A stretch of 64,000 bases of DNA from JAIBJN01 sp963802795 (GTDB taxonomy: Bacteria; Actinomycetota; Thermoleophilia; Gaiellales; Gaiellaceae), in assembly GCA_963802795.1 (NCBI GenBank), contig CAWDJV010000005.1, positions 868,001-932,000 on the forward strand. The letters are read 5' to 3'. The position numbers and the translations under genes were made by a program. Shown one piece after another: positions 50,941 through 59,053 of the stretch; the first letter of the stretch is position 1, and each line of letters begins with the position of its first letter. Under the pieces are notes generated by a model. That model searched no databases, was not told the DNA's origin, and saw nothing but the letters and a program-made list of their open reading frames with translations.

Positions 50941-51614
50941 TGGCAATCAGCCAGCAGCGGGTGCGCGAGCGGGAGATCGAGGGGCGCGAGCTCAAGGAGC
51001 GCGTCGTCGAGATCAACCGCGTCGCCAAGGTCGTCAAGGGCGGCCGGCGCTTCTCGTTCACCGCGCTCGTCGTGATCGGCGACGAGATCGACCGCGTCGG
51101 CGTCGGCTACGGGAAGGCGCGGGAGGTTCCGCTCGCCATCTCGAAGGCCGTGGACGACGCCAAGAAGAACCTCTTCCAGGTGCCGAAGCACGGCACCACC
51201 ATCACGCACGAGGTGCTGGGCCGCTCGGACGCAGCCCGAGTCCTGCTGCGGCCGGCGAGCGAGGGAACCGGGGTCATCGCGGGAGGCGGCGTGCGCGCCG
51301 TGCTCGAACTCGCCGGCATCCGCGACATCCTCGCCAAGAGCCTCGGCAACCCGAATCCCATCAACCTGCTGAAGGCGACGGTGAACGGGCTCAGGAGCCT
51401 CCGTCGGCCCGAAGAGGTCGCCCGGATCCGCGGCAAGCGGGTCGAGGACATTCTGTTCCCGCGCAAGGTCAGCGAGCCCGAAGCGGCGGCGCCCGAAACG
51501 GCGGAGCCCGAAACCCCGGAGCCTGCGGCGGAGCCCGAAACGCCCGAGCCCGAATCGCCGGAGGCCAACCCTGTCTCCTCAGATGAGCAAGCTGAAGATC
51601 ACACAGACTCGTAG
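50940..51614 (+). CDS. rpsE: 30S ribosomal protein S5 with acidic tail
   Basis: This 224-residue protein of the mRNA entry site and translational accuracy has KGGRRFSFTALVVIGDEIDRVGVGYGKA and RPASEGTGVIAGGGVRAVLELAGI. The last 50 or so residues are a Pro/Glu/Ala-rich tail (ETAEPETPEPAAEPETPEPE) beyond the normal end. The rpmD gene starts 32 bases inside this tail in another frame. Confidence 0.96.
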   Translation: MAISQQRVREREIEGRELKERVVEINRVAKVVKGGRRFSFTALVVIGDEIDRVGVGYGKAREVPLAISKAVDDAKKNLFQVPKHGTTITHEVLGRSDAARVLLRPASEGTGVIAGGGVRAVLELAGIRDILAKSLGNPNPINLLKATVNGLRSLRRPEEVARIRGKRVEDILFPRKVSEPEAAAPETAEPETPEPAAEPETPEPESPEANPVSSDEQAEDHTDS

Positions 51615-51762
51615 CCAGATCGGCGAGACCGCGCGCCATCGGGGCACGCTCCGCGCGCTCGGCCTGGGCCGGATCGGCAGGACGACCGAGCGGGAGGACA
51701 CTCCTGAGACCCAGGGTATGCTCAGGAAGGTCCGCCACCTCGTGAAGGTCGAGGAAGGCTAG
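51583..51762 (+). CDS. rpmD: 50S ribosomal protein L30
   Basis: This 59-residue protein (KLKITQTRSQIGETARHRGTLRALGLGRIGRTTERED...GMLRKVRHLVKVEE) matches the short bacterial L30. ATG at 51583 overlaps the rpsE 3' end by 32 bases. rplO begins 2 bases after its stop. Confidence 0.94.
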   Translation: MSKLKITQTRSQIGETARHRGTLRALGLGRIGRTTEREDTPETQGMLRKVRHLVKVEEG

Positions 51763-51764
51763 GC

Positions 51765-52415
51765 ATGCCCGAGGAACGCGACGAGCTCACCCTCTCGAAC
51801 CTGCAGCCTGCGCAGAAACGGCGCGCGCGCAAGCGCATCGGCCGCGGGCTGGGCTCGGGCAAGGGGCGCTACTCCGGCCGGGGGATCAAGGGCCAGAAGT
51901 CGCGCGCCGGCTCGCACACGATGCGGCCCGGGTTCGAGGGCGGCCAGATGCCGCTCTACATGCGCCTTCCGAAGCAGCGTGGGCCGTACTCCAAGGACGC
52001 CATGCCCATGGGCCCGCACCGGACGGCGACGGTCGCCGTCAACCTGCGCGACCTCGAGCGCGTCTTCGACGACGGCGCCGAGGTCACCCTCGAACTGATG
52101 GTGGAGAAGGGCCTTCTGAAGAACACGCGCACCGACGTGAAGGTGCTCGGCGACGGCGAGCTGACGAAGAAGCTCTCGGTCACCGCCCACTCCTTCTCGG
52201 CCTCCGCCCGCGAGAAGATCGAGGGAGCGGGCGGCACCGCGACGGCGCTGCGCCCGCCGCGGGAGCTGAAGAAGAAGAAGCGCCAGCGCCGGAAGGGCCC
52301 CGCAAAGGAGGCTCCCGCGGAGGAGGCTCCCGCGGAGACCGAGGCAAGCGCGGAGGAGGCTCCGGCGGCAGCCGACGAGGAGGCCCCTGGGACCGGCGAT
52401 GAGGAAGAGGCCTAG
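51765..52415 (+). CDS. rplO: 50S ribosomal protein L15 with acidic tail
   Basis: This 216-residue protein begins with LSNLQPAQKRRARKRIGRGLGSGKGRYSGRGIKGQKSRAG (signature given in part) and GFEGGQMPLYMRLPK. The core ends near residue 170; a tail of about 45 residues rich in Ala/Glu (AKEAPAEEAPAETEASAEEA) follows. The stop directly abuts the secY GTG. Confidence 0.96.
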   Translation: MPEERDELTLSNLQPAQKRRARKRIGRGLGSGKGRYSGRGIKGQKSRAGSHTMRPGFEGGQMPLYMRLPKQRGPYSKDAMPMGPHRTATVAVNLRDLERVFDDGAEVTLELMVEKGLLKNTRTDVKVLGDGELTKKLSVTAHSFSASAREKIEGAGGTATALRPPRELKKKKRQRRKGPAKEAPAEEAPAETEASAEEAPAAADEEAPGTGDEEEA

Positions 52416-53669
52416 GTGTTCTCCTGGCTGACGAACGCATGGCGCGTCCCGGAGCTCCGGCGCCGCCTGCTTTTCACGGCGATGATCCTGGCCATCTACC
52501 GGCTGGGGAGCTGGATTCCCGTGCCGGGCGTCGACTCGGAGCAGATCGAGTCGTACTTCGACGGGCAGGGCGGGACGATCCTCGGCCTGCTCAACATCTT
52601 CTCGGGCGGGGCGCTCAGCCAGTTCGCCGTGTTCGCGCTCGGGATCATGCCCTACATCACCGCGTCGATCATCCTCCAGCTCATGACCGTGGTGATCCCG
52701 CGGCTCGAGCAGCTCCAGAAGGAGGGAGAGGCCGGCTACGCGAAGATCAACCAGTACACGCGCTACCTCACGGTGATTCTCGCGGCGCTCCAGGCCGCCG
52801 GCTACTCGTACCTCTTCGAGCGGCAGGGCGCTCTCACGCTGACCCCGGGGCGCTTCGTGCTCATCGTCGTCTCGCTGACCGCGGGCACGACGCTGCTCAT
52901 GTGGATGGGCGAGCTGATCACCAAGCGCGGCGTCGGAAACGGCATCTCGCTCCTCATCTTCGCCTCGATCCTCGCCGGGCTCCCCGGCGGCCTCCGGGCC
53001 TGGTGGGCGGGCGACGCTTTCGAGCGGCTCATGTTCCCGCTCATCGCGCTCGCCATCATCGTCGCGGTCGTCTTCGTGCAGGAGGGCCAGCGCCGCATCC
53101 CGATCCAGTACGCGAAGCGCATGGTCGGCCGGCGCATGACGGCCGGCGGCTCGACCTATATGCCGCTGCGCGTGAACATGGCCGGCGTCATCCCGATCAT
53201 CTTCGCCGCGGCGATCATGGCCTTCCCGCCGACGGTCGCACAGTTCTTCCCGCAGACGCAGACCTTCATCAACGAGAACTTCTCGCCGACGGCCCTGCCC
53301 TACCTGCTCCTCCAGGCCTTCATGATCGTGATCTTCACGTACTTCTACACAGCGGTCCAGTTCAACCCGATCGACCAGGCGGACAACCTGCGCAAGCACG
53401 GCGGCTACATCCCCGGAATCCGGCCGGGGCCGCCGACCGCGCAGTACCTCGACCGCGTGCTCACGCGCCTGACGCTCCCGGGCTCGCTCTACCTCGCGGC
53501 CGTCGCCACGCTGCCGACGCTCTTCATCCGCTACGGCGGCTTCTCGCAGGCGACCTCGGCGGCACTCGGCGGCACGTCGATCCTCATCGTGGTGGGCGTC
53601 GCGCTCGACACCATGCGCCAGATGGAGTCGCAGATGATGATGCGCCACTACGAAGGCTTCCTGCGTTAA
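52416..53669 (+). CDS. secY: Preprotein translocase subunit SecY
   Basis: This 417-residue channel protein has ten transmembrane helices, the plug region after TM1 (RLGSWIPVPGVDSEQIESYF), GIMPYITASIILQLM in TM2, and cytoplasmic loops RRIPIQYAKRMVGRR and NLRKHGGYIPGIRPGPPTAQYL. It starts with GTG at 52416 with no gap after rplO. Its TAA forms the 5' base of the second long structured spacer. Confidence 0.97.
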   Translation: MFSWLTNAWRVPELRRRLLFTAMILAIYRLGSWIPVPGVDSEQIESYFDGQGGTILGLLNIFSGGALSQFAVFALGIMPYITASIILQLMTVVIPRLEQLQKEGEAGYAKINQYTRYLTVILAALQAAGYSYLFERQGALTLTPGRFVLIVVSLTAGTTLLMWMGELITKRGVGNGISLLIFASILAGLPGGLRAWWAGDAFERLMFPLIALAIIVAVVFVQEGQRRIPIQYAKRMVGRRMTAGGSTYMPLRVNMAGVIPIIFAAAIMAFPPTVAQFFPQTQTFINENFSPTALPYLLLQAFMIVIFTYFYTAVQFNPIDQADNLRKHGGYIPGIRPGPPTAQYLDRVLTRLTLPGSLYLAAVATLPTLFIRYGGFSQATSAALGGTSILIVVGVALDTMRQMESQMMMRHYEGFLR

Positions 53670-53835
53670 GTGCCCCGTCCGGCGATACACACCTGCTCCT
53701 GCCCCGCGATCACGCGGCGCCTGAGCCCACCCTCGCCCTTGCCAAGGCTTCTAGCCTTGGCCGCGGACGAGTGCGGACTCATGCTTGGTGCTCGCGACGC
53801 AGAAGCTAGCCGGAATCGCCCGACGAGGCACTGAC
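53667..53835 (+). promoter_or_regulatory. Putative structured RNA, secY-adk spacer (copy B)
   Basis: The spacer spans exactly from the secY stop to the adk GTG. Bases 53669-53686 pair with 53815-53832 in 16 of 18 positions. Inside are CCGCG-ATCA-CGCGG (about 53703-53716) and a perfect CCAAGGCT-TCT-AGCCTTGG hairpin (53742-53760). CGCGATCACGC and GCTTGGTGCTCGC are identical to copy A before rplB, while the outer stem differs in sequence but keeps its pairing, which is a sign of conserved structure. The 3' arm holds GAGGCACTGA next to the start codon. It is probably a cis-acting element controlling or coupling adk translation. Confidence 0.6.
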
Positions 53836-54420
53836 GTGCCCCTGAACATCGTCATCCTCGGCCCTCCCGGGGCCGGTAAGGGCACCCAGGGCAAGCTCAT
53901 GGCGTCGGAGGCGGAGATTCCGCACGTCAACACGGGCGACATGTTCCGGGCCGAGATCGCGGCGGGCACCGAGCTGGGTCAGTGGGTGCGGGCGAAGCTG
54001 GACAACGGCGACCTCGTACCGGACGAGGTGACGATCGAGGTCGTGCGCGCGCGGCTCGGCCAGGACGACACCGCGAACGGCTTCGTCCTGGACGGGTTTC
54101 CCCGCACGCTGGCGCAGGCCGAGGCGCTCGACCGTGTGCTCGCCGAGATCGAGCGCGGGGAGCTCACCGTCGTCCTCGACTTCGAGCTTCCGGACGAGAT
54201 CGCTGTCCAACGCTTGGCCGGGCGTGCCGCAGTGGAGGGTCGCAGCGACGACACTCCCGACAAGATCAAGCACCGGCTCGACGTCTACCACGAGCAGACG
54301 GAGCCGCTGATCGAGTACTACCGAGCACGCGGCCTGCTCGTGCCGATCGACGCCGACCGGAGCGTCGACGACGTTTTCGGCCAGGTCCAACAGGCGCTCG
54401 AGATGGCCTCGGCGCGATGA
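53836..54420 (+). CDS. adk: Adenylate kinase
   Basis: This 194-residue enzyme interconverts ATP+AMP and 2 ADP. P-loop LGPPGAGKGTQ, the AMP site HVNTGDMFR, FVLDGFPRTLAQAEAL, and a short LID (GRAAVEGRSDDTPDKIKHRL) without the zinc-binding insertion, as in mycobacteria. GTG at 53836 gives the canonical VPLNIVILGPPG start; earlier in-frame codons lie in the structured spacer. ATG of map overlaps the stop (ATGA). Confidence 0.96.
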   Translation: MPLNIVILGPPGAGKGTQGKLMASEAEIPHVNTGDMFRAEIAAGTELGQWVRAKLDNGDLVPDEVTIEVVRARLGQDDTANGFVLDGFPRTLAQAEALDRVLAEIERGELTVVLDFELPDEIAVQRLAGRAAVEGRSDDTPDKIKHRLDVYHEQTEPLIEYYRARGLLVPIDADRSVDDVFGQVQQALEMASAR

Positions 54421-55172
54421 TCATCCGGAAGTCCAGGAGCGAGATCGAAACGATGAGCCGCGCCGGCGCCGTGGTCGCCCGGACCCTGGAGGTGCTCGGC
54501 GCTCTCGTGAAGCCCGGCGTGACCACGGCCGAGCTCGACGAGGCCGCCGAGGAGCACATCCGCTCGGAGGGCGGCTCTCCGACCTTCAAGGGCTACCGGG
54601 GCTTTCCGGCGGCCATCTGCACGTCGCCGAACTCGATGGTCGTGCACGGGATCCCGGGCTCCTACCGGCTTGCCGAGGGCGATCTGCTCTCGGTCGACGT
54701 CGGCGTGACCCTCGACGGCTTCGTCGCCGACTCCGCGTACACGTTCGCCGTCGGCGACGTCGACGGCGACGCCGAGCGACTCCTCGAGGTCTGCCAGGCT
54801 GCGCTCGCGGCCGGAATCGAGCAGGCGCGCGCCGGAAATCACATCGAGGACATCTCCGCGGCGGTGCAACGCACCACCGAGGAGGCCGGCTTCTCGGTCG
54901 TGCGGTCGCTGGTCGGCCACGGCATCGGACGCTCCATGCACGAGGAGCCGCAGGTCCCGAACTTCGGCGAGCCGGGCCGAGGCCCCCTGCTCCAGCCGGG
55001 GATGACGCTCGCGATCGAGCCGATGATCAACGCCGGCGGGCCGGACGTCTGGATGGCCGACGACCGCTGGTCGATCTCGACGGACGACGGCTCGCTCTCC
55101 GCCCATTTCGAGCACACGGTCGCCGTCACCGAGAACGGTCCGCTCGTCCTCACGACGAAGCAGTCGGCATGA
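54417..55172 (+). CDS. map: Methionine aminopeptidase, type I
   Basis: This 251-residue metalloprotease removes the initiator Met. Ligands are visible in order: Asp in LSVDVGV, Asp in VADSAYTF, His in VGHGIGRSMHEEP, Glu in LAIEPMIN and Glu in HFEHTVAV. There is no N-terminal SH3-binding extension. It is coupled to adk by a 4-base overlap. In many bacteria infA follows; here rpmJ comes next. Confidence 0.97.
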   Translation: MIIRKSRSEIETMSRAGAVVARTLEVLGALVKPGVTTAELDEAAEEHIRSEGGSPTFKGYRGFPAAICTSPNSMVVHGIPGSYRLAEGDLLSVDVGVTLDGFVADSAYTFAVGDVDGDAERLLEVCQAALAAGIEQARAGNHIEDISAAVQRTTEEAGFSVVRSLVGHGIGRSMHEEPQVPNFGEPGRGPLLQPGMTLAIEPMINAGGPDVWMADDRWSISTDDGSLSAHFEHTVAVTENGPLVLTTKQSA

Positions 55173-55245
55173 CCCCCTCTGCTAGTATTGAGCGTCGCGG
55201 CTCGACCGCGCTTTGTCGTGGTTGCCGCACCACGCCTGTGATCTC

Positions 55246-55359
55246 ATGAAGGTACGCCCGTCCGTGAAGCCGATGTGTGACCGCTGCCGCGTCATCAAGC
55301 GGCACGGCAAGGTGCTGGTCATCTGCTCGAACCCGCGCCACAAGCAGCGCCAGGGCTAG
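55246..55359 (+). CDS. rpmJ: 50S ribosomal protein L36
   Basis: This 37-residue protein reads KVRPSVKPMCDRCRVIKRHGKVLVI, then CSNPRHKQRQG, with the three Cys and one His (CxxC...C...H) that bind zinc. The 73-base spacer from map contains no gene; infA, usual at this place, is absent. Confidence 0.96.
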   Translation: MKVRPSVKPMCDRCRVIKRHGKVLVICSNPRHKQRQG

Positions 55360-55381
55360 AGCAAGGAGCGAGGAGAGGGAT

Positions 55382-55759
55382 TTGGCACGAATCGCTGGAG
55401 TAAACCTGCCGCGCGAGAAGCGCCTCGAGATCGCGCTCACGTACATCTACGGGATCGGCGAGCCCACCGCCCGCAAAGTGTGCGCCGAGCTCGGGCTCTC
55501 GCCCGACGAGAAGGTGCGCGATCTGACGGACGAGGAGATCACCAAGCTTCGCACGTTCATCGACACGAACCTCGAGGTCGAGGGCGACCTGCGCCGGGAG
55601 CGCGCCCAGGCCGTCAAGCGGCTCCAGGAGATTGGCGCCTACCGCGGCATGCGCCACCGCCGCGGGCTGCCCGTGAACGGCCAGCGTTCGAAGACGAACG
55701 CCCGCACCCGCAAGGGGCCCAAAAAGACCGTTGGCCGCGGCAAGAAGGCGAAGCAGTAG
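55382..55759 (+). CDS. rpsM: 30S ribosomal protein S13
   Basis: This 125-residue head protein reads ARIAGVNLPREKRLEIALTYIYGIG, then GAYRGMRHRRGLPVNGQRSKTNARTRKG. TTG at 55382 with GAGGAGAGGG upstream gives the canonical start. The TAG overlaps the rpsK GTG (TAGTG). Confidence 0.96.
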   Translation: MARIAGVNLPREKRLEIALTYIYGIGEPTARKVCAELGLSPDEKVRDLTDEEITKLRTFIDTNLEVEGDLRRERAQAVKRLQEIGAYRGMRHRRGLPVNGQRSKTNARTRKGPKKTVGRGKKAKQ

Positions 55760-56160
55760 TGGCGCCGCCTCGTCGCCAGTCGAAGGGCCGCGCCCGCCGG
55801 CGCGTCAAGAAGAACATCGCCGTCGGCCAGGCGCACATCAAGACGTCCTTCAACAACACGATCGTGACGCTCACCGACAAGGACGGCGCCGTGATCGCGT
55901 GGGAGAGCGCCGGCTCGGCCGGGTTCAAGGGCTCGCGCAAGTCGACGCCCTTCGCCGCGCAGGTGACTGCCGACTCGTGTGCCCGGAAGGGCATGGAGCA
56001 CGGGCTCCAGAAGGTCGAGGTCTTCGTCAAGGGCCCCGGCTCCGGCCGCGAGACGGCGATCCGGTCGCTCCAGGCGGCCGGCCTCGAGATCCTCGGCGTC
56101 CGGGACGTCTCCCCGCAGGCGCACAACGGCGTCCGTCCCAAGAAGAGGCGGAGGGTCTAG
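55759..56160 (+). CDS. rpsK: 30S ribosomal protein S11
   Basis: This 133-residue platform protein has HIKTSFNNTIVTLTDKDGAVIAWESAGS and the C-terminal ETAIRSLQAAGLEILGVRDVSPQAHNGVRPKKRRRV (family end). It starts with GTG overlapping the rpsM stop. Confidence 0.96.
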   Translation: MAPPRRQSKGRARRRVKKNIAVGQAHIKTSFNNTIVTLTDKDGAVIAWESAGSAGFKGSRKSTPFAAQVTADSCARKGMEHGLQKVEVFVKGPGSGRETAIRSLQAAGLEILGVRDVSPQAHNGVRPKKRRRV

Positions 56161-56162
56161 GC

Positions 56163-56783
56163 ATGGCGCGTCCCCTGGGCCCGAAGTGCAAGCTCTGCCG
56201 GCGCGAGGGCATGAAGCTCTTCCTGAAAGGGGAGCGCTGCCTCACCGAGAAGTGCGCGGTCGAGCGGCGCAGCTATCCGCCCGGCGAGCACGGCCGCGGG
56301 CGGATCAAGCAGTCGGAGTACCTGCTCCAGCTGCGTGAGAAGCAGAAGGCGCGCCGCTACTACGGACTGCTCGAGAAGCAGTTCCGCAACTACTACGAAA
56401 AGGCAGCGAAGCGGTCGGGGATCACGGGCGAGGAGCTCCTGCGCATGCTCGAGACACGCCTCGACAACGTCGTCTACAGGCTCGGCTTCGCCGCCTCGCG
56501 TGCGCAGGCGCGCCAGCTCATCCGCCACGGGCACTTCCAGGTGAACGGCCGGCGCGTGAACATCCCGAGCTTCCAGGTGAAGCCCGAGGACGTCGTCGCG
56601 CTCAAGCAGGGCAGCCCGGTCGAGCAGGTCGTCCGCGACGCGACCGACCTCACGGCCTCGGTCGCGCCCTGGCTCCAGGCTGACCACGACGGCCTCTCAG
56701 GGAAGGTCTTGAAGATGCCGGATCGGTCGGACATCGACACGCCGGTCCAGGAACAGCTCATCGTCGAGCTCTACTCGAAGTAG
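56163..56783 (+). CDS. rpsD: 30S ribosomal protein S4
   Basis: This 206-residue assembly initiator has a zinc-binding N-terminus with four Cys (CKLCRREGMKLFLKGERCLTEKC) and the S4 RNA-binding domain RLDNVVYRLGFAASRAQARQLIRHGHFQVNGRRVNIPS (shown in part). It ends with the conserved IVELYSK. In other bacteria S4 represses the alpha operon. Confidence 0.97.
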   Translation: MARPLGPKCKLCRREGMKLFLKGERCLTEKCAVERRSYPPGEHGRGRIKQSEYLLQLREKQKARRYYGLLEKQFRNYYEKAAKRSGITGEELLRMLETRLDNVVYRLGFAASRAQARQLIRHGHFQVNGRRVNIPSFQVKPEDVVALKQGSPVEQVVRDATDLTASVAPWLQADHDGLSGKVLKMPDRSDIDTPVQEQLIVELYSK

Positions 56784-56792
56784 AAAGGAAGC

Positions 56793-57752
56793 ATGGCCAC
56801 AAGAACGTCGCTCATGGAATTCCAGGTGCCGAGGATCACCCACGAAGAGGTGACCGAGGAGCGCGGTGTCTTCGTGATCGAGCCGCTCGACCGCGGCTTC
56901 GGCTACACGTTCGGCAACTCGCTCCGCCGCGTGCTGCTCTCCTCGCTCGAGGGCGCCGCGGTCACGTCCGTCAAGATCGAGGGCGTCGCGCACGAGTTCA
57001 CGACCCTGAAGGGCGTGCGCGAGGACGTCACCGACATCATCCTCAACCTCAAGAGCCTCGTCTGCCTCCTCCACGGCGAGTCGCCGGAGGTGGAGGTGCG
57101 GCTGGAGAAGAAGGGCTCGGGGGTCGTGACCGCGTCCGACATCGAGGCCCCCGCGGACCTCGAGATCCTGAACCCCGACCTCGAGATCGCCAATCTCTCC
57201 GAAAAGGGCCGGCTCGAGGTGACCCTCACGATCGGCCGCGGCCGCGGCTACGTTCCTGCGGAGCTGAACCGCGGGCCCGAGCACACGATCGGCGTCATCC
57301 CCGTCGACTCGATCTTCTCGCCGGTGCGGCGAGTCTCCTACGAGGTCGAGGCGGCGCGCGTCGGGCAGCGGACGGACTACGACAAGCTCACGCTCGACGT
57401 GACGACCGACGGCTCCGCCTCCCCCCGCGACGCGATCGCAGAGGCCGCCGAGATTCTCATCCGCCAGCTCGCGATCTTCACCGACATCGACAAGATCGAG
57501 GGCTTCGGCGAGGCCGCCGAGGCCGAGGCGGAGGCGCCGCAGGCCCACGGGATGGAGAACTTCCCCATCGAGGAGCTCGAGCTCGGCGTCCGCAGCTACA
57601 ACTGCCTCAAGCGCGTCGGGATCGAGACGATCGGCGACCTGGTCAGCAAGACCGAGAACGAGCTCGCCGCGATTCCGAACTTCGGCAAGAAGTCGATCGA
57701 GGAGGTCAGCGAGACGCTCGCGGCGCACGGCCTCACGCTGAGGGACGAATAG
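56793..57752 (+). CDS. rpoA: RNA polymerase alpha subunit
   Basis: This 319-residue assembly platform has an N-terminal dimerisation domain (EPLDRGFGYTFGNSLRRVLLSSLEGAAVTSVKIEGV) and a C-terminal domain that contacts UP elements and activators (IEELELGVRSYNCLKRVGIETIGDLVSKTE). GAAAGGAAG precedes the ATG. It lies in the alpha group between rpsD and rplQ. Confidence 0.98.
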   Translation: MATRTSLMEFQVPRITHEEVTEERGVFVIEPLDRGFGYTFGNSLRRVLLSSLEGAAVTSVKIEGVAHEFTTLKGVREDVTDIILNLKSLVCLLHGESPEVEVRLEKKGSGVVTASDIEAPADLEILNPDLEIANLSEKGRLEVTLTIGRGRGYVPAELNRGPEHTIGVIPVDSIFSPVRRVSYEVEAARVGQRTDYDKLTLDVTTDGSASPRDAIAEAAEILIRQLAIFTDIDKIEGFGEAAEAEAEAPQAHGMENFPIEELELGVRSYNCLKRVGIETIGDLVSKTENELAAIPNFGKKSIEEVSETLAAHGLTLRDE

Positions 57753-57759
57753 GGCGGAG

Positions 57760-58149
57760 ATGAGGCACCGGCGCGCAGGAAGGAAGCTGGGCCGCGACTC
57801 GGCCCATCGCAAGGCGCTCTACGCGAACCTGGCCTGCGCGTTGATCGAGCACGGCCGCATCTCGACCACCGAGGCCAAGGCCAAGGAGGTGCGGCCGATC
57901 GTCGAGCAGATGATCACGCTCGGGAAGCGCGGCGACGTCGCCGCGCACCGCCAGGCGGTGGCTTTCCTCCGCTCGAAGAGCGCGGCGCACATGCTCTTCG
58001 AGGAGGTGGCGCCGCGCTTTGCCGATCGGCCGGGCGGCTACACGCGGGTCGTGAAGATCGGCCCACGCCAGGGCGACGCCGCCCCGATGGCGTACCTCGA
58101 GCTCGTGGACTACGTTCCGGTGCGCGCCCCGGTCGGCGCCCCGGCGTAG
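57760..58149 (+). CDS. rplQ: 50S ribosomal protein L17
   Basis: This 129-residue tunnel-exit protein has MRHRRAGRKLGRDSAHRKALYANLACALIEHGRISTTEAKAKEVRP and a C-terminal YTRVVKIGPRQGDAAPMAYLELVD. It ends the superoperon. The last 40 bases overlap a small gene on the other strand. No clear terminator is visible. Confidence 0.97.
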   Translation: MRHRRAGRKLGRDSAHRKALYANLACALIEHGRISTTEAKAKEVRPIVEQMITLGKRGDVAAHRQAVAFLRSKSAAHMLFEEVAPRFADRPGGYTRVVKIGPRQGDAAPMAYLELVDYVPVRAPVGAPA

Positions 58150-58277
58150 CGCGCCAACGAGCCAAGGAGGACCCGTCGGCGTCTCGCGGGCCGCTTCGGG
58201 ACGCCGAGCGTCCGTGCCCGACGCTGCAGGTCGGACTGCCGCTCTGCGGCGAGCTGCCTGGTGACGTCGGGATGCAT
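58110..58277 (-). CDS. Small basic protein (MHPDVTRQLAAERQ type)
   Basis: This 55-residue protein has a strong GGAAAGGAGG site before its ATG, 1 base after the SRPBCC gene stop. The start MHPDVTRQLAAERQSDLQRRA resembles a group of short helical proteins common in Actinobacteria; the rest is Arg-rich. It overlaps the rplQ 3' end by 40 bases. The function is unknown. Confidence 0.55.
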   Translation of the reverse strand: MHPDVTRQLAAERQSDLQRRARTLGVPKRPARRRRVLLGSLARYAGAPTGARTGT

Positions 58278-58278
58278 C

Positions 58279-58740
58279 TCAGCCCTCCTTTCCAGCGGCT
58301 TCCGCGAAGCGGCCGAGCACGACGTCCCAGCCCTCGGCGTAGTGACCGCCGATCTCGGCCATCCTGTCGCCCAGGCGCTCCCAGCCCGTGTGCGTGAGGT
58401 CGACCCGCGTCGCCTCACCTTCGGGCGAGAACCGAATCTCGAGATCCTGTGCAGTCTCCTCTCCGCGGCCCGGGTGCCAGGACATGGCGAGCCCGCTGGG
58501 CGGGTCCCACGCCGTCAGCGTGCCCCAGAGCCCCTCCTCGCCCGTCGTCGACACCTCGAGCACGCGCCCGCCGGCCCGCGGCTCGAAGACGACCGCCTTC
58601 CCCTGCGCGTCGAAGAGCGAGTGGCCCTCGAACGGCCACCAGTCCTCCATCCTCTCGGTGAAGACGTGGAACGCACGCTCGACCGAGCACTGGACGACGA
58701 TCGACTTTCGCACTGCGAGCTCATCGGTCATCTGGCTCAT
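58279..58740 (-). CDS. SRPBCC/AHSA1-family protein
   Basis: This 153-residue START/Bet v1-like fold protein has IVVQCSVERAFHVFTERMEDWWPFEGH, a central GLWGTLTAWDPPSGLAMSWHPG and the C-terminal GWERLGDRMAEIGGHYAEGWDVVLGRF, typical of Aha1-domain proteins encoded after ArsR regulators. It probably binds a hydrophobic ligand. The gene overlaps the preceding arsR-type gene by 20 bases. The ligand is unknown. Confidence 0.88.
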   Translation of the reverse strand: MSQMTDELAVRKSIVVQCSVERAFHVFTERMEDWWPFEGHSLFDAQGKAVVFEPRAGGRVLEVSTTGEEGLWGTLTAWDPPSGLAMSWHPGRGEETAQDLEIRFSPEGEATRVDLTHTGWERLGDRMAEIGGHYAEGWDVVLGRFAEAAGKEG

Positions 58741-59053
58741 CCTCTTCTCCTCCTTCTTCGCTTTCCGCTGCCGCCTTGAAGGCCGCCAGCGCCTCGTCCC
58801 AGAACCCTTCGAAGTACGCGCGCAGCTCGGCCAGGCCCTCGCCGTTCACGCTGTAGAAGTTGCGCGTGCCCTCACGGCGCTCGCGCACGAGCCCCGCGTC
58901 CTTGAGCACGCGCAGGTGCTGCGAGACCGCAGGCCGGCTCACCGGCAGCCCGCGGGCGAGGTCGCCGACGGAGCGGGGCCCCTCGCGGAGGATCTCGAAC
59001 ACGGAGCGCCGCGTAGGATCGGCGAGTGCTTGGATCGCATCAGCGTAAGCCAT
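58721..59053 (-). CDS. ArsR-family regulator of the SRPBCC operon
   Basis: This 110-residue winged-helix protein (IQALADPTRRSVFEILREGPRSVGDLARGL, VSRPAVSQHLRVLKDAGLVRERREG) lacks metal-site cysteines, as is usual for ArsR proteins paired with AHSA1 genes. A perfect palindrome at its start codon is the likely operator, so autorepression is expected. The acidic tail (SEEGGEEDEPDD) is encoded in the overlap with the next gene. Confidence 0.9.
   Translation of the reverse strand: MAYADAIQALADPTRRSVFEILREGPRSVGDLARGLPVSRPAVSQHLRVLKDAGLVRERREGTRNFYSVNGEGLAELRAYFEGFWDEALAAFKAAAESEEGGEEDEPDDR

Noticed and set aside
43420..53835. The two long spacers as copies of a mobile element (MITE)
   Set aside because: Terminal inverted repeats within each copy match, but the ends of the two copies differ from each other, unlike a transposon family. 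Short repeats of the downstream start (TGGCTC, GTGCCCC) at both ends could suggest target duplication but are too short to decide.
58173..58202. Terminator after rplQ (CGGCGTC...GACGCCG)
   Set aside because: The stem is short, the loop long and there is no T-tract; the bases lie within the small opposite-strand gene.
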